Shown: in pieces, positions 1 through 10,938 of the stretch
Numbering within the stretch: the stretch's first letter is position 1
How the letters are laid out: each line of letters starts with the position of its first letter
Assembly (NCBI GenBank): GCA_963969495.1
Contig: OZ018324.1
Span: 51,082,861 to 51,146,860, forward strand
Source of the DNA: Ceratothoa steindachneri
Lineage: Eukaryota; Arthropoda; Malacostraca; Isopoda; Cymothoidae
Length of the DNA stretch: 64,000 nucleotides
Reading direction: 5' to 3'
Notes under the pieces: generated by a model
Database searches by the model: none
Told to the model about the DNA's origin: nothing
What the model saw: the letters and a program-made list of their open reading frames with translations, nothing else
Made by a program: the position numbers and the translations under genes

Positions 1-168
1 TTTAAATAAAATGAGTGGCGACAGTCATCATGAAAAATATGGGCCTATTAAGGGTGCAAGAACTCGTGTGTCTATCTTTCAAATAAGTCATGAGCCTTCC
101 CAGAGTAAAAGCCAAATTAAAATGAAAAATTTGCAAAAGTTAAATTCTCTAAATCATTCGAGCATCCC

Positions 169-527
169 CGAATGTGGGTTATGAAATGGGAAACATAAAG
201 TGTACGACTGTTTGAATTACCCAAAACCCGAGCAAAAATATAAACGTGCTAAGTTTCTTAGGTTATGCACAAATTGTTTGCGTTTGGGACATAAAAATCA
301 GAATTCTCTCAAAATCTAACTGTCTAACATGCAATAGTCGTCATTATTCTTACCTGTGTTTCTCTCATAGTAAATCTAGAGGTGTAAATGAAACAAGGGT
401 TTTGAGTTACAATCTTAATGTGAGAGTAGCATTACCCGTTCCACAAATTGAAGTCGTAGGTTCGCAGGGAAACACCAAGGTAAAAACACCTTTTGATCAA
501 GGTTCCCAGAAAACCTTTAAGTACTGA
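169..527 (+). pseudogene. BEL/Pao gag zinc-knuckle and protease-region remnant
   Basis: From base 200 one frame reads VYDCLNYPKPEQKYKRAKF, then LRLCTNCLRLGHKN. This is the usual BEL/Pao nucleocapsid layout (a cysteine before a lysine/arginine-rich stretch, then CxxC...GH). A frameshift near 300 moves the reading to NCLTCNSRHYSYLCFSHS, the second knuckle. About 40 residues on, TPFDQGSQKTF resembles the aspartic-protease DxGSQ site with the motif eroded. The product would have packaged element RNA and matured the polyprotein in the cytoplasm. It cannot do so now because of the frameshift and the stop after FKY. A related stretch at 622-819 is the continuation towards pol. Confidence 0.75.
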
Positions 528-819
528 ATTGGTCAAAGTATTGTGCTTGCCCGTGATTTGTAGGATTAAATTACGGGTAAGTAGTTTTAGAAACAAGGGA
601 GTACATAAATTATATGACTAAGTGTCATTTAAAGTTAATACAGACCAAAAACCTATTGGTATCAAAGCACTTGTTGTTGAACATTTACCTAATCGTATCC
701 ATATGCTAGGATTAAAAAAAACAAAGGATAGGCTTGCACCGTTAAATCTAAAATTTGTTGGGGCTAATTGCAACACACAAATAGTTCAGCCGTCACTTTG
801 CTTTGTTGTTAGCACTTGA

Positions 820-1154
820 CTTGGAACTAGGGGAATCTTCTTGGGTCCGGGCGAAACTTCTCAACTCTGTGTCTCCTACATGAAAGACGAGCTCTATAAA
901 TATCCGAGGCTCCCTCCTGCAGGGGTGGGGAAAACAGCGCTACTCTCGAATGGCCTCGAATCTTCACGCCGAGGTGATTCTAACCCGTGTAAAGGTGGTC
1001 CGAGGTGGACGCGGTTCGAGGCTAACGCTTGTGGAAGGTGGGGGGGCTTACCAATTTAAGCCTAACCAACTTCTAGAATCTTCTCCAGCGCAAGGACATT
1101 ACTTCCGTGCTGGAAAAGAAATTCCACGTGGAATTCCACCACAGGCAGGTTAAA
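820..1154. other. GC-rich segment of unknown origin inside the BEL/Pao body
   Basis: This stretch is much richer in G+C than its neighbours and has no BEL/Pao similarity, whereas RT resumes immediately after it at about 1155. It contains a TATAAATA run at 896-903 and a G-rich tract near 1040. It replaces the part of pol expected between protease and RT, so it is probably a later insertion or a deletion-insertion. Two short overlapping ORFs in it look accidental. No family was recognised. Confidence 0.35.
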
Positions 1155-2310
1155 CTATTTTGAACGACTGCTTGTACCCGGGGCCTTCTCTTGTTAATAA
1201 TATATTCCACATTTTAACAAGATTTAGGAAAAATTAATTTGCCTGCATGGCTGATATAGAGAAAGCCTATTTACAGATACGCTTAAACGACGAGGATAAA
1301 GACTGCTCGTTTCGTATGGTGGTGTCCTATGCATCCTAATAGCCCTCTCGTTACTTATCGGTATAAAGTTGTCTTTTGGGGGTCAACCAGTAGCCAATAT
1401 TTGCTACATGCCTCACTTCTTCAGTTAATTGAAAAAAAAGGGCGCAGGTTATTCGGAGGTGTTACAAAGGGGCCTTTATGTTCACAACTTACTTTCCCTA
1501 TAGCAAAAGGTATGACTCAATTTTATAAGGTATCAAAGGAAATTCTGATTTAAGCGGGCTTTAACCTTAGAAACTGGTACTCTAATTCATCCGACATTAA
1601 TAGTATTTTTAGGAAGCAGAACGAATTGGCTAAAAAGCCTATTAAGGTTCTTGATCTGGGCTGGAAGGCTCGGATTGATGAACTCTATTACTTCGATCCG
1701 AACATACAATTTGCGGCTTAAACCAAAAGGCAAGTGTTAAGGTGTATAGCATCTATTTATGATCCATTGGGATATCTACTCCCAGTAATGATACTAACAC
1801 GCTCCTTTTTGAAGAGTTTGTTGGAAAAGAAAATTAGAATGGGACCAAGTTTTATACGAAGAGAGCCAGGCACAATGGAACCATTTAACACCCCAACTAA
1901 AGGAATGCTTTAATATATCATTTCCTAGACAAGTTTTACCTTTGAGGAACCTAGAGTTGCATTGTTTTGCGGATTCTAGTTCTAAGGCATATGGGGCCGT
2001 GGTCTACTCTGTATTCGGCGATAAGGTTTGCCTCGTTATGGCCAAAGCAAAAATCGTGGGTAAACCTATTACCGTTCCATAATTAGAATTAACCGCCGCT
2101 CTTTTAGCGGCTCTCCTTTTACAGGAAATAAAAAGAGCTCTAGATCCATTCTTAGGTGAAATTTTCCTTTGGTCAGACATTTAAATCGTCCTTCAATGGC
2201 CTTGCTCAGATTCATGTAATGAGCCATACGTGAAGGACAAGGTAGGAGAAATTACAGCACTCTCTCATGACCATGAGTGGCGTCATATAGTAGCATCTCA
2301 AGCCCTGTGA
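1155..2310 (+). pseudogene. BEL/Pao pol remnant: reverse transcriptase and RNase H
   Basis: Reading through several frames gives, in order: LNDCLYPGPSLVNNIFHILT (RT start); ADIEKAYLQIRLNDEDKD at 1237 (the first catalytic Asp is in DIEKAY); a YRYKVVFWGSTSSQYLLHAS block at about 1356; GFNLRNWYSNSSDINSIF at about 1557; VLRCIASIYDPLGYLLPV at about 1738; and the RNase H core SKAYGAVVYSVFGDKV with PITVP*LELTAALLAAL at 1980-2130. The YVDD box is not intact. At 2219, NEPYVKDKVGEITALS and WRHIV match the region just before integrase. At least four frameshifts and several stops show a long-dead copy. Confidence 0.85.
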
Positions 2311-2620
2311 TCTGGTCACCAGAGGGATGAAAATTAGAACAATGAAAAATTCCATGTGGCTTAAAGGGCAACAATAGATTTTAAATAGAGAATTATGGGC
2401 GGAGTCAGTACGCATTCCTGATAACACCTACGTCCTAACATCTACTTTTCAGATTTTACAAGCTGAAAAGCAGTTGTCTGATGGAAGATATATTCTACGC
2501 TTATTTTAGAAGATTGTACAGCAGTTTCTTGCCGTTACCCATTCAGAACTACAGCGAGCATTAAGATTCATCAGTATTTACTAAGATCTACACAGAAGAG
2601 ATTTTTTAACTGGACTCCCC

Positions 2621-2987
2621 TCGAATCCAAACCTGACCTCTGACGATCTACTCCCTTCTGACACACCTTATTAGGGCGTGTCGGCTAGGAAGCTCAAGTC
2701 TCCTTAGATACCCATGTTAGCGGGAGCCATAGCTAAACCGAGCGGCTAACTCAGCGATGGTAAAGCTTAGCCCGGGACGGGTTAGACTGTTGTGCACGGC
2801 GGACCTATGTAGGTGTAGCAAATACTGATAGGGCTAGGCTATAGGGTAGGTAGGTAGGGCTTACGACACGTCGTGGAATAAGCCAGAGAAATAATCTGGA
2901 TCATAACCGCAATCTTTATTTTCCTCTCATAACTCTACCTTTTCCGTCACTCTTTTTTTCCTTAATAAAAAAGAAGAATCTGAGTTA
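2621..2987 (+). other. Probable 5' UTR of Jockey-like LINE-A
   Basis: Non-coding sequence between the BEL/Pao remnant and the LINE ORF1 start at 2988. It is GC-richer than the flanks and has short GGTAGG/TAGGTAG runs near 2830-2860. Its assignment as 5' UTR rests only on position. The true 5' end of the LINE was not located. Confidence 0.4.
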
Positions 2988-4225
2988 ATGGAAAATACAA
3001 GGCGGGTGCCCCTGCGCACCCTAAAAAGTGCGCAAAAACCGGACAGGACCACTGTTTTCAAAGTCATCTTCGGAGAACTCGGGATAGTCTTAATCCAACT
3101 ATTAGACTACTTAAATAACTTTGTGGCAATATGCCAAACTGAGAAAGACTTCGATAAGCTTCTTAACGAAAAAGCCAATGAAAAATTGAACTCAATAGGC
3201 CTATACGCCAAAGTTCCCTCGCAAGTTGAGGCACATAAAACTATTTACTGTCGCCAAATTAACCCGTGGATAGGGGAGCATAGTGCTGACGAGATAAAAG
3301 ATGAAATCGAACAGAATCAAAGCTGGGTGCAAATCAAGGAAGTGATAAAGTTTAAACAAAACACCTATAAAGAATATACATATGTTTTTAAGGCCATTTT
3401 TAGATAAAGAGCTATGGCTAAAAAGGCCAAGGAAAATGGTCTACTAGCTTTCAATTTAAAAATCACCCAAGGAACAAATAAAAGGAGATGAATTCATAAG
3501 CGTATTGACATGCTTCAACTGTTTTGCGCTTGAAAAATATACAACGAAAGATTGCCCGAACAAAGAAGAAAAGTGGTGCTCTGAATGCAACTTTAAAACT
3601 CACACGTGGAGAGACTGTACCAGGCAGCATAAGAAATTTGTGAACTGTGGGGGCAGCCACCGCACAATGGTAATGGCTTGTCCGGTGAAAAAAAGAAGTA
3701 ATAAAAGGCAAACGTAGGGAAAAGGCCAAAGTAGAAGAGGAGAAACAGAACCAGACATATGCTAAAGTAAAAAGAGCAACGGCAGTTCACTACCAAGCTA
3801 CAAAATATGTGATCGAACTAAAATAGGAAAAATCGCAGAACATTCTGGCGTGCATATTACATGCACATGTATTAAACGTGGCAAACCAGAGTTCATATTC
3901 CAAAGAATTCAACAAAATGTTAAGCAACAACGGACTCGAACCAATGTGGTTCCCGGATAATCCTCCGTCAGCTCAAGTACTGAATGTGCAATATAGCCCA
4001 ACAGAGCCTGAGAAGGTTAACGAGGCACAAGAACCAACAAGCAGCATCCCAAAACAGTGGCCAAACCTAGGCGCAGCTAGAGACCCGAGGCTTAAATCTA
4101 AAAAAAAGAAAAGGAGAAAACTATGGAAACTGGAGCACCAACGACTAGTGGAACAGCAAAACATGCAAAATGACGAAAATGAGGAAACGGACAGTGACGG
4201 AGAACGGACTCAAGAAAAGGAGTAA
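2988..4225 (+). pseudogene. LINE-A ORF1, gag-like nucleic-acid-binding protein (broken)
   Basis: The first part (2988-3407, 139 aa) starts at a clear ATG and is a basic gag-like region ending KEYTYVFKAIFR, where it hits a stop. After a frameshift the reading resumes at 3505 with three knuckles: CFNCFALEKYTTKDC, CSECNFKTHTWRDC and CVNC-type NCGGSHRTMVMAC, the first cysteine of the last one being lost. A lysine-rich linker and an acidic, glutamine-rich tail (3878-4225) follow, ending before ORF2. The protein would coat the LINE RNA. At least two frameshifts separate the pieces. Confidence 0.75.
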
Positions 4226-4509
4226 ACAGAGAATTTAACCTTAGATTCTACACTACAGAAGATAAACCATTCTCGACTAATAATACTAAGGAACTCGTTA
4301 TCATAAATAGAGTACGAGGGACCCTAGTCAGATAAACAAGTAAATAAAATAAATTTGCTTTATAATAACAAAAGAAGAATTTAATAAGAGGATATGCGGG
4401 AAAACAAAATCACCCTGTGAAAGAGAGACGGCTAAAACGGATAGGAAAGCAGATATAGGCACGTAATTAACTACATCATGGAACATAGAAGAAAATAATT
4501 AGCCATAAC

Positions 4510-5333
4510 GTGGCAGGGTGGGACGCAAAAAGACACTCCTTTTGCAATGCTTGCTTAAATGAAGATCCTAATATAATACTATTAAACGAGATTAATGTAG
4601 ATCTAGAAACAAATCCCCTAAAAATATGGAACTATAATATAATATCGAAAACAACACGAGACATCAACTACGATGGTGTAACGATGGCCATAAAAAAAGA
4701 ACTTAAAATTCACCAGAAAGCCTACCTAGCGGTCAAAGTGGAAACGACTACGGGCCTAGTTACAATAATGACAGGGTATCAGCCACCTAGAAGAATTTTT
4801 TTGCCGTTTCACAACTTTCTAAACGTCTTTGACCAAAAAGGCCAAGTAGTATTTATGGAAGACTTATGTAATTGCTCGCCCCCAGAGTGTCCGGGTACAC
4901 TTGAAACTTCAACAACATAGGAAAAAACCTAGACACATTAATAGGAAGAGGGGTCGTAGAAAGAGTGGGACCGGACTTCCCAACATTTATCGGGCAAAGA
5001 AATGCGACCAAGTCAGATATAGTAGTAGTACCACCAGCATTTAGATTTGACTATTTGATAGAAAAAGGACCACCGTTTACCAGTGACCATGAGATGGTCC
5101 TAATGACTCTGTCATTGGACCCGATCCAGATAAAATGTCCGTTAAGAAAGAAGTATAAGGATGCAAACTGGCAAGGCTACGCAGAACAACTCGCTGACTA
5201 CCAACAACCCGACTTAAGCGAGGCAACGTTAGAATATATAGACGAAGCCACTGAAAACCTATTAAGAACACTTGTCAATGCAGACAAAAACTACGTGCCG
5301 AGAACAGCATATAGGACAATTAACCCACCCTAA
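4510..5333 (+). pseudogene. LINE-A ORF2, apurinic-type endonuclease domain (broken)
   Basis: The 4510-4920 segment carries IILLNEINVDLETN (the catalytic Glu block), the NYDGVTMAIKKEL strand and TIMTGYQPPRR. The GDLN-like site reads MEDLCNC and is therefore damaged. After a stop and frameshift, 4965-5333 gives GPDFPTFIGQRNATKSDIVV and GPPFTSDHEMVLMTLSL, the S-D-H motif of this nuclease fold. In a live element this domain nicks the target DNA to prime reverse transcription. The order and wording of the motifs fit the Jockey group; a precise clade was not assigned. Confidence 0.8.
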
Positions 5334-5993
5334 GCACACCGCCCAAACTGCTGCACTGGAAAGGGAATATAAGACACTTAGAGAAAAGATCGAACAGTAT
5401 GACCCCACAAGGGGTGACAGAGAGAGGCTACGAATAATAAAGGATGAAATAATATGAATAGCAACCAGAGATAGAGGAGCTAGATGGGATCGCTTCGTGG
5501 AGTCAATCGATTCAGAATTAAACCCAACCAAGTTCTGGCACAAAATAAATTTAGCAAGAGGGAAATTAAAACCGAAAACTAATCTAACCTCAAACTTAAT
5601 GGAAAATAAATTAATGGAAAAATGTCTTCGACATTACGCCCAACGAGAATGAAGACTTTGATAGAGATCATGAAGATTGGAGAGTACAGGAACTAGAGGA
5701 AAAACAGGCACGAAATAACACCAAATCATGTAGCTTCTGCAAGGTCTCTTGAAGAGCAAGATTTCGAGACAATAATGCTAGACGAACTAAAAGCAACAAT
5801 TACAGCTACAAAACAGAGCGCCTGGCAAAACAGGCTTAACAAGAGAGAACTTGATAAAGACACCCGATGTTTTCCTAAAGAAATTAGTAGACCTTTTTAA
5901 TACAACAATAAGTGCGGGGTACTTTCTCGATGCCCTAAAAAGCGGTAAAAATATTTTTTGCCTAATCCTGGTAAATCACCATCTGAACCAGGT
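5334..5993 (+). pseudogene. LINE-A ORF2, linker and first part of the RT, up to the LINE-B insertion
   Basis: This region reads through several frames. The linker FWHKINLARGKLKPK lies near 5535. The RT N-terminal part VFLKKLVDLFNTTISAGYF follows at 5866. The final in-frame segment PNPGKSPSEPG ends exactly at the duplicated 13-mer 5981-5993 and corresponds to the KPGK finger of LINE RTs. The next expected residues (an NYRP-type motif) appear only at 8755, on the far side of LINE-B. Confidence 0.75.
5981..5993 (+). repeat. Left target-site duplication of LINE-B
   Basis: The 13-mer ATCTGAACCAGGT is repeated exactly at 8742-8754. It brackets the inserted LINE and lies in the RT reading frame of the host element. 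Confidence 0.9.
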
Positions 5994-6545
5994 GGGGGTT
6001 TCCGGGCTGCATGCGCAATATATAGCCTTTAGGGCTACTTAGCCTCTGCACCCCAATTTTTGGCGCATTACCTGCTCGTGGTTCCCCTGCTTATACAGAA
6101 ATTGTGTCCTACGACCGGGTGACAGGCGGTATAACCCGGCTGGGCAGGTGGAGCTCATAGTCTTGGTTGACATTCTACCTAGGAGAGGGAAAACTCTGAC
6201 TTCAAACCCGGGCAGATTTCGCTCGTTAGCCATGGTAGGCAATTAATCTAGGTCCCAGCCAATAACTGGGAGACATGGCTCTGAACTTTCCTACGACCCG
6301 ATGTTAGGCCTGGTGACCCTAACCGCTCAGAAGCCTGTCACCAAGCTTGATCCGCTACTCTGATCAACCTACCATGCTATGTGTGGGTTTGGTCCGGGGT
6401 TCCCAAGGGGTAGCGGTGAAGGCGTATAGCGCTCCGCCTAGTGGTACCGGCCGGGGCCATGTAAAAGGCGCCCAGTAGTGACGGTCCCTTGTTGGAGTCA
6501 GTGTGAGCCACCACGGGCAGGGGTGTTGAATTTTACTTATTGGCC
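5994..6545 (+). other. LINE-B 5' UTR
   Basis: 552 bp of non-coding sequence, notably richer in G+C than most of the window, running from the insertion boundary to the first ATG of ORF1. Internal promoters of Jockey-type LINEs normally lie at the start of this region. No TATA box is expected and none was relied on. An ORF on the other strand here is treated as accidental. Confidence 0.6.
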
Positions 6546-8277
6546 ATGGATAATATTCTTAAATCACCAACTCTACAAACTCAACAAACAAATACCCAAC
6601 AAAAAGGCAACAGCAAAACACAAAAAATAACCACCTCAGAATAATATTCGGACCGGCTTGCTGGTCCAGATATATAACGCTAAAAACCACAAGAAATGAA
6701 CCATTCTGTGCACTCAAACTGCGAGAACAATTAAAAGTCGTTACAGAAGAGTTACAACCAGAATTCTCAATCAATCCTGACCGAACAGAGGCTACAGTTA
6801 AAGCCAAGTTCGAAAAAATATTAAAAAAAACTATTGACCCTTATCGCTTTAGGTGATAATGAAATAAAACCAACGGACAAAAATAATCACAACCTAAGAG
6901 TAGGCACGGTTCTACTCAACAGATTTATGCCTGGTCCCAAAAGTACGGAGTCCTTCATATACCAAGGAATACAAAGGCTGTTTGAAGATGACGGCCATCA
7001 AATAGACTCTGTGTCAATCTTCGAGAGAAAATCGCCCTCACGCTCAACTCCGCTGAAAATCGCTAAAATAACATTTAAAAAGCAAACCATCTCAGAAACA
7101 ATTAGATTTTCAGGAACGACAATCCGAATACAGGAAGAACTACCCACTCCAATTCAATGCCGATCGTGCCTGATGTTTGGTCACCCAGCCAAATATTGTT
7201 AAACTGATCCACAATTATGCTTCAAATGCAGCGAAAAGGACACAACAGCGAACAATGCAAAACAAAAGAAAAGTGCATTAACTGTGGAGATAACCACCAT
7301 GCATTCAAGCGAACATGTCCACACTTCAACTTCCATCAGGAGGTACGGATAGGAACTGTCCGTTTTGGCATCCGAAGACCCCAAGCCTTAAAAGACATGG
7401 CCGAGGAAGGAAGAACTTTGAGCACTCCAAGTTATGCTACTGTTGCTTCCACCGCCAAAGCTCCAACCACCCAATTAATTTCCAAACAGCCCTTAACAAA
7501 ACCGCAATATCCAAGAAAAAAAGCCAAGGACCACTAGAAAGCCCAAAGTTAAAACCCCACCACATACAAACTGAAACACCAACCACTAAACACCCCGAAA
7601 GAGACCTACCTAAAGCGCAATCAGAAAAAAGAATCTACCACGAATCACTTAAATCTGCCGCCTCCTCCTCCTCGCCAACTAAAAGCCTAGAAGTTAAATC
7701 AACCCGAAGAAACAGCTCATCGAGTATAGAAACTATATGCTACGATAGCGAGCTACCCTCACCCCTCCACAAGCAACTCACAAACCCACAACCCTTGACA
7801 CCAGACTCCCACTGCCCGGCATCTCAAGTCGAGAAAACAGTACCGTCTTGCCCAGGCACACCAACACAAAATAGAAGTACAAAGCCCCCAAAAGACTCTC
7901 TCCTTTCCCAAATATCACCACATAGATTACCAACCTCTCCACCAAGGTCCACATATTCAACTACAGAAGAATTGGCAATAAACAAGGAACTCGATACCAA
8001 TGAAAATACCTCCAAACATACAGCCCCACTATCAATACAGTATTCACAAAGAACACTCTCGCCCGCTAGATAGAAAGAAATGCCTCTATTAAGCACCCAG
8101 CGCAACACAAAACCAAAGCTTCAGCGCCCTCAGGTAAAATATAAAGAAGCTCACAATAAGAAAACCAACAAAAATGACAAAAACATACAGAACCCAATAA
8201 CACCAGGCACGCCGAAACAAACTTCACACAAACTCTATACAAAGTCCGGTAGCTCCACCCTATACGGAGCCTCCTAA
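6546..8277 (+). pseudogene. LINE-B ORF1, gag-like protein with three zinc knuckles (frameshifted)
   Basis: It starts MDNILKSPTLQTQQTN at 6546. A frame change near 6640 gives the RNA-binding core IIFGPACWSRYITLKTT, then another near 6834. The knuckles CRSCLMFGHPAKYC, CFKCSEK plus RKGHNSEQC, and CINCGDNHHAFKRTC lie at about 7160-7320. The C-terminal third (7400-8277) is rich in Ser, Pro, Thr and Lys and reads mainly in the frame of 7315-8073, with one stop near 8071. Three or four small indels and one or two stops break it, but it is better preserved than the host LINE ORF1. Confidence 0.75.
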
Positions 8278-8288
8278 ATAGATCTACA

Positions 8289-8449
8289 GACCAAAGAATA
8301 TGAAAAACAAACTCAAATCAAGCAATGGAATATTCGTGGCCTCCGGGACAACTTCGAATCTTTACAAAAACTAATCACTGAAAAAGACTCAGTGTGCATT
8401 TGTCTCAACGAGACTATGCACTCAAGCCTGCAGCAGCATCTGAGCTGAT
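8289..8449 (+). pseudogene. LINE-B ORF2 stub: first part of the endonuclease
   Basis: The reading IKQWNIRGLRDNFESLQKLI followed by VCICLNETMHSSLQ is the usual N-terminal start of a LINE endonuclease (WNIRGLR, then the catalytic Glu in LNET). It ends in a stop at about 8447, and sequence with no coding similarity follows directly. The rest of the nuclease and the whole RT are missing. Confidence 0.75.
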
Positions 8450-8741
8450 TGCATACTTAAAAGAAAGTAAATTATATACTAAAATCTAGAAAAAGAAAAT
8501 AAGCAACACCCGATAAATTATGAAAATTTGTTTCTTGCAATTTTAAAAACCTTTTAATTCATGTACAATTTAATTATCACCACTCATTCATTTCAATTCA
8601 CTTCATCCATCAGATCACCATTCACAACTCATGACTATTATTCACGCTTTTAAATTTTAATCACTATAAAATACCATGCCTGTTTAGACCCATACATGGG
8701 TGAAAGAGGGCATAAAACGCTTAATAAATTATTTGGAAAAA
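8450..8741 (+). other. LINE-B 3' UTR and tail
   Basis: AT-rich non-coding sequence ending with a polyadenylation-type AATAAA at 8723-8728 and a short A run (8737-8742) immediately before the right target duplication. Confidence 0.65.
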
Positions 8742-8754
8742 ATCTGAACCAGGT
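8742..8754 (+). repeat. Right target-site duplication of LINE-B
   Basis: Exact second copy of the 13-mer at 5981-5993. Confidence 0.9.
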
Positions 8755-9800
8755 AACTATAAACTTAAAAAACTCTTAAAAATAATAGCGAAAATCCTGG
8801 AAAAATTAATAAACAGAAGACTGGTCGAACATCTAGAGGTGAACGATCTAACCCCGCAATGCCAGTACGGTTTCAGGAAGGGAAGAGACACAAATACGGC
8901 AATTGCCCTCCTTGTGGAAACTTTGGCTAAAGCAAAGTACGGCAAAAATAACTTAGATCTTATATTAAGAGAAATAAAGAAAGCTTATGACAAAGTGTTG
9001 AGAATCGGGCTGAAATTCAGAATAAAGAGGCTAGGCATACCATTAATCATAGCAAAAGTCCTATGTGACTATGTTACAGACAGGATGGTCTTTATATAAA
9101 TAGAAGAGCACCTAGGACCCGAATTTAAATTAAGGCAAGGTGTCCCTCAAGGTAGATGTTTGAGCCCTACTCTATACACAATATATACGAGGGACCTACC
9201 AGATCCGGTGTTTCCATCAACAACTTATTTAGAGTTCGTGGATGATATAACCATAATAACTAATAGCCCTTATAGACATCTGCCAACAATCGCTAGAATG
9301 TCCGCGGAAGAAATCAAAAACATAAATGATTATGAAAAAGTGGAAAATACGTACCAACCCCGAAAAATTTACAATAATACCTATGGGGAGGAACAAAACG
9401 TCGACAATAGTGGTCGATGACGAAGTATACAGATACCATGACGAGGAAAAATTTATTGGCGTCAAAATAACAAAGAATGGCTATAACAAACATACGAAAG
9501 AAAGATTGAATCTGGTGAAATCAGGACTAACAAAATTATACCAACTAAGGAACTTAAATAGAGGCAAAAAAACCAAGATATACAATTCTTATGCAAATTT
9601 TTAGTCCTGTATCCAACAGTCCCATTAAACAAGCTACACAAAACAAACATGGTCAAACTCCAAGGAGTCCAAAATAGTGGGGTACTACTTATTACAAACA
9701 CTAGAAGAATAGAACATGGGAGACAAGCGGATTTACATCGTGAAATCGAAATTGACCCAATCAATATAGTCCTACACAACAGAGAAATTAAACCTACCTC
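8755..9800 (+). pseudogene. LINE-A ORF2, remainder of the RT and C-terminal region
   Basis: The reading continues in frame from the left half with KIIAKILEKLINRRLVEHLE, then QYGFRKGRDTNTAIALL and LILREIKKAYDKVL (the DFxxAFD box, first Asp changed to Glu). After a stop at 9097 come LRQGVPQGRCLSPTLYTIYT at about 9130 and FVDDITIIT at 9235, the catalytic YxDD site with Y changed to F. 9326-9604 is the thumb (KWKIRTNPEKFTIIPMGRNK, then FIGVKITKNGYNKH). A frameshift leads to a last part at 9606-9790 with LQGVQNSGVLLI. Confidence 0.85.
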
Positions 9801-9811
9801 TAGGCAAAAAT

Positions 9812-10437
9812 AAAATTAGAAATCTTTATAAACTTTGTGTTACTGACAATGTATTTATCAGCGATATGGATTTTTTTCCGTCAAAAATATGGTCTTAGCA
9901 TGGGTAATCCTTTATCGCCCATATTATGTAACCTTTTTATAGAGCATTTCGAAGTATCTTTACTCCCTTCTGTGATTCCCCATCATAATTTTGTATGGTA
10001 TAGGTATGTAGATGATGTCATGTCGATTAGGCCTATAAATAGTTTAAACTTATTTGACAATTTCCTTAAAAATATTAACAACCTCCACCCCACTATCAAT
10101 TTTAATATAGAGTGGGGAAAAGGATAATCGTATATCCTTTCTTGATGTACAAATTGTTAGAGTCATTGACAAAATTAGCTTCACTGTGTACCGAAAACCA
10201 ACCCATTCTAACTCTTATATCCATTTCTTTTCTCATCATGATATTGACATTAAGCGAGCCGTTGCATCAGGTATGTTTTTGAGAGCACTTAGGATATGTG
10301 ATCTTTGCTTTCTAGAAGACGAGATTACATATATAACCTGCAGTTTCATTGAATTAAATTATCCCCTCCACGTGATAATGAAAGTTTATCTAAAGCAAAA
10401 TCTACTCATTACCGTCCCAAGAAAAAAACAAATTTAG
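9812..10437 (+). pseudogene. Penelope-like reverse transcriptase, C-terminal half
   Basis: Clear blocks are FFRQKYGLSMGNPLSPILC, then NLFIEHFE, VWYRYVDDVMSI (catalytic YVDD intact, at about 9993-10030), and after a frameshift SFLDVQIVRVIDKISFTVYR and KPTHSNSYIHFFSHHD. The wording MGNPLSP, RYVDD, FLDV and YRKPTH is that of Penelope RTs. The copy lacks the N-terminal RT half, is frameshifted near 10125 and stops at 10437. It cannot be active. Confidence 0.9.
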
Positions 10438-10469
10438 TAATACGAAGTGTCTATCCCTCCCTTTTTCTC

Positions 10470-10938
10470 CACTCTTTAAAGGAGTGAACAAAGTTATTTC
10501 TCCAGGCATAACCACATTTAAATACCGTTTTTCTATCCTTAAATCTTTCCCTTGGACCAAGCCTGTGGATCAGACAAATGAAGGTGTATATTTAATCCCG
10601 TGTGGCTCTACAAACTGTCCCTCATTTTACAAAGGAGAGACCGGATGAACCTTAACAAAATGAATTTATGAACATAAAGGTGATGTCAGACGAGGCAGTA
10701 CCACATCCAATATTTTTAATCTTATTAGCAATTTCAACCACCAAATTGACTATTCAAAGGCACAAATCATATATAATTGTAAAGATTTTCGTAAAAGAAT
10801 ATTAGTAGAATCTATATTAGTAGGAGAAATTCCCAATTTTTATTTGTCAGATGGGCAATTGAAATGCAGCCCCCATTCCCGTAACCTCATTGTAAACGGC
10901 TTAGTAAACGATCTTAGACTTACACACCCTGATTAATG
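10470..10938 (+). pseudogene. Penelope-like GIY-YIG endonuclease domain (two stops)
   Basis: From about 10515 one frame reads FKYRFSILKSFPW, then GVYLIPCGSTNCPSFYKGET (the GIY...YIG pair appears as GVY and YKG), a stop, LTK, a second stop, IYEHKGDVRRGSTTSN (the conserved E-H-K segment), and RILVESILVGEIPNFYLSDG near the end. This domain makes the target nick in Penelope-like elements. The Arg/Glu catalytic region is still recognisable but two in-frame stops kill it. Confidence 0.85.

Larger units (their letters stand above)
1..2620 (+). mobile_element. Degenerate BEL/Pao-type LTR retrotransposon body
   Basis: A run of gag, protease-region, reverse transcriptase and RNase H remnants in the order gag-RT-RH, all on the plus strand and broken by frameshifts and stops. 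The gag knuckle block, the LNDCLYPGPSL start of the RT and the LELTAALLAALLLQEIKRAL stretch of RNase H are typical of BEL/Pao and not of gypsy or copia. No LTR was found: the 5' end lies outside the window and integrase is missing or unrecognisable after about 2.5 kb. The family call is firm; the edges are not. Confidence 0.85.
5994..8741 (+). mobile_element. LINE-B, internally deleted Jockey-superfamily LINE inserted in LINE-A
   Basis: The element is bounded by the ATCTGAACCAGGT duplication. It contains a GC-rich 5' UTR, a long ORF1 with three knuckles, only the first 50 or so codons of an endonuclease, and then a 3' UTR ending AATAAATTATTTGGAAAAA. Almost all of ORF2 (the rest of the endonuclease and the entire RT) is absent, so this 2.75-kb copy must have been mobilised in trans or deleted after arrival. 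The presence of both a 5' UTR and a 3' tail argues against simple 5' truncation. Confidence 0.85.
2988..9800 (+). mobile_element. Jockey-superfamily non-LTR retrotransposon (LINE-A), split by LINE-B
   Basis: ORF1 with three zinc knuckles is followed by ORF2 with an AP-type endonuclease and a reverse transcriptase, the layout of Jockey-superfamily LINEs. The RT is interrupted at 5994-8741 by another LINE flanked by a 13-bp duplication. Removing the insert plus one copy of the duplication puts the two RT halves back in the same frame. The copy carries additional stops and frameshifts in both ORFs, so it was decaying independently of the insertion. The 3' end near 9800 abuts a Penelope-like fragment. 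Confidence 0.85.
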
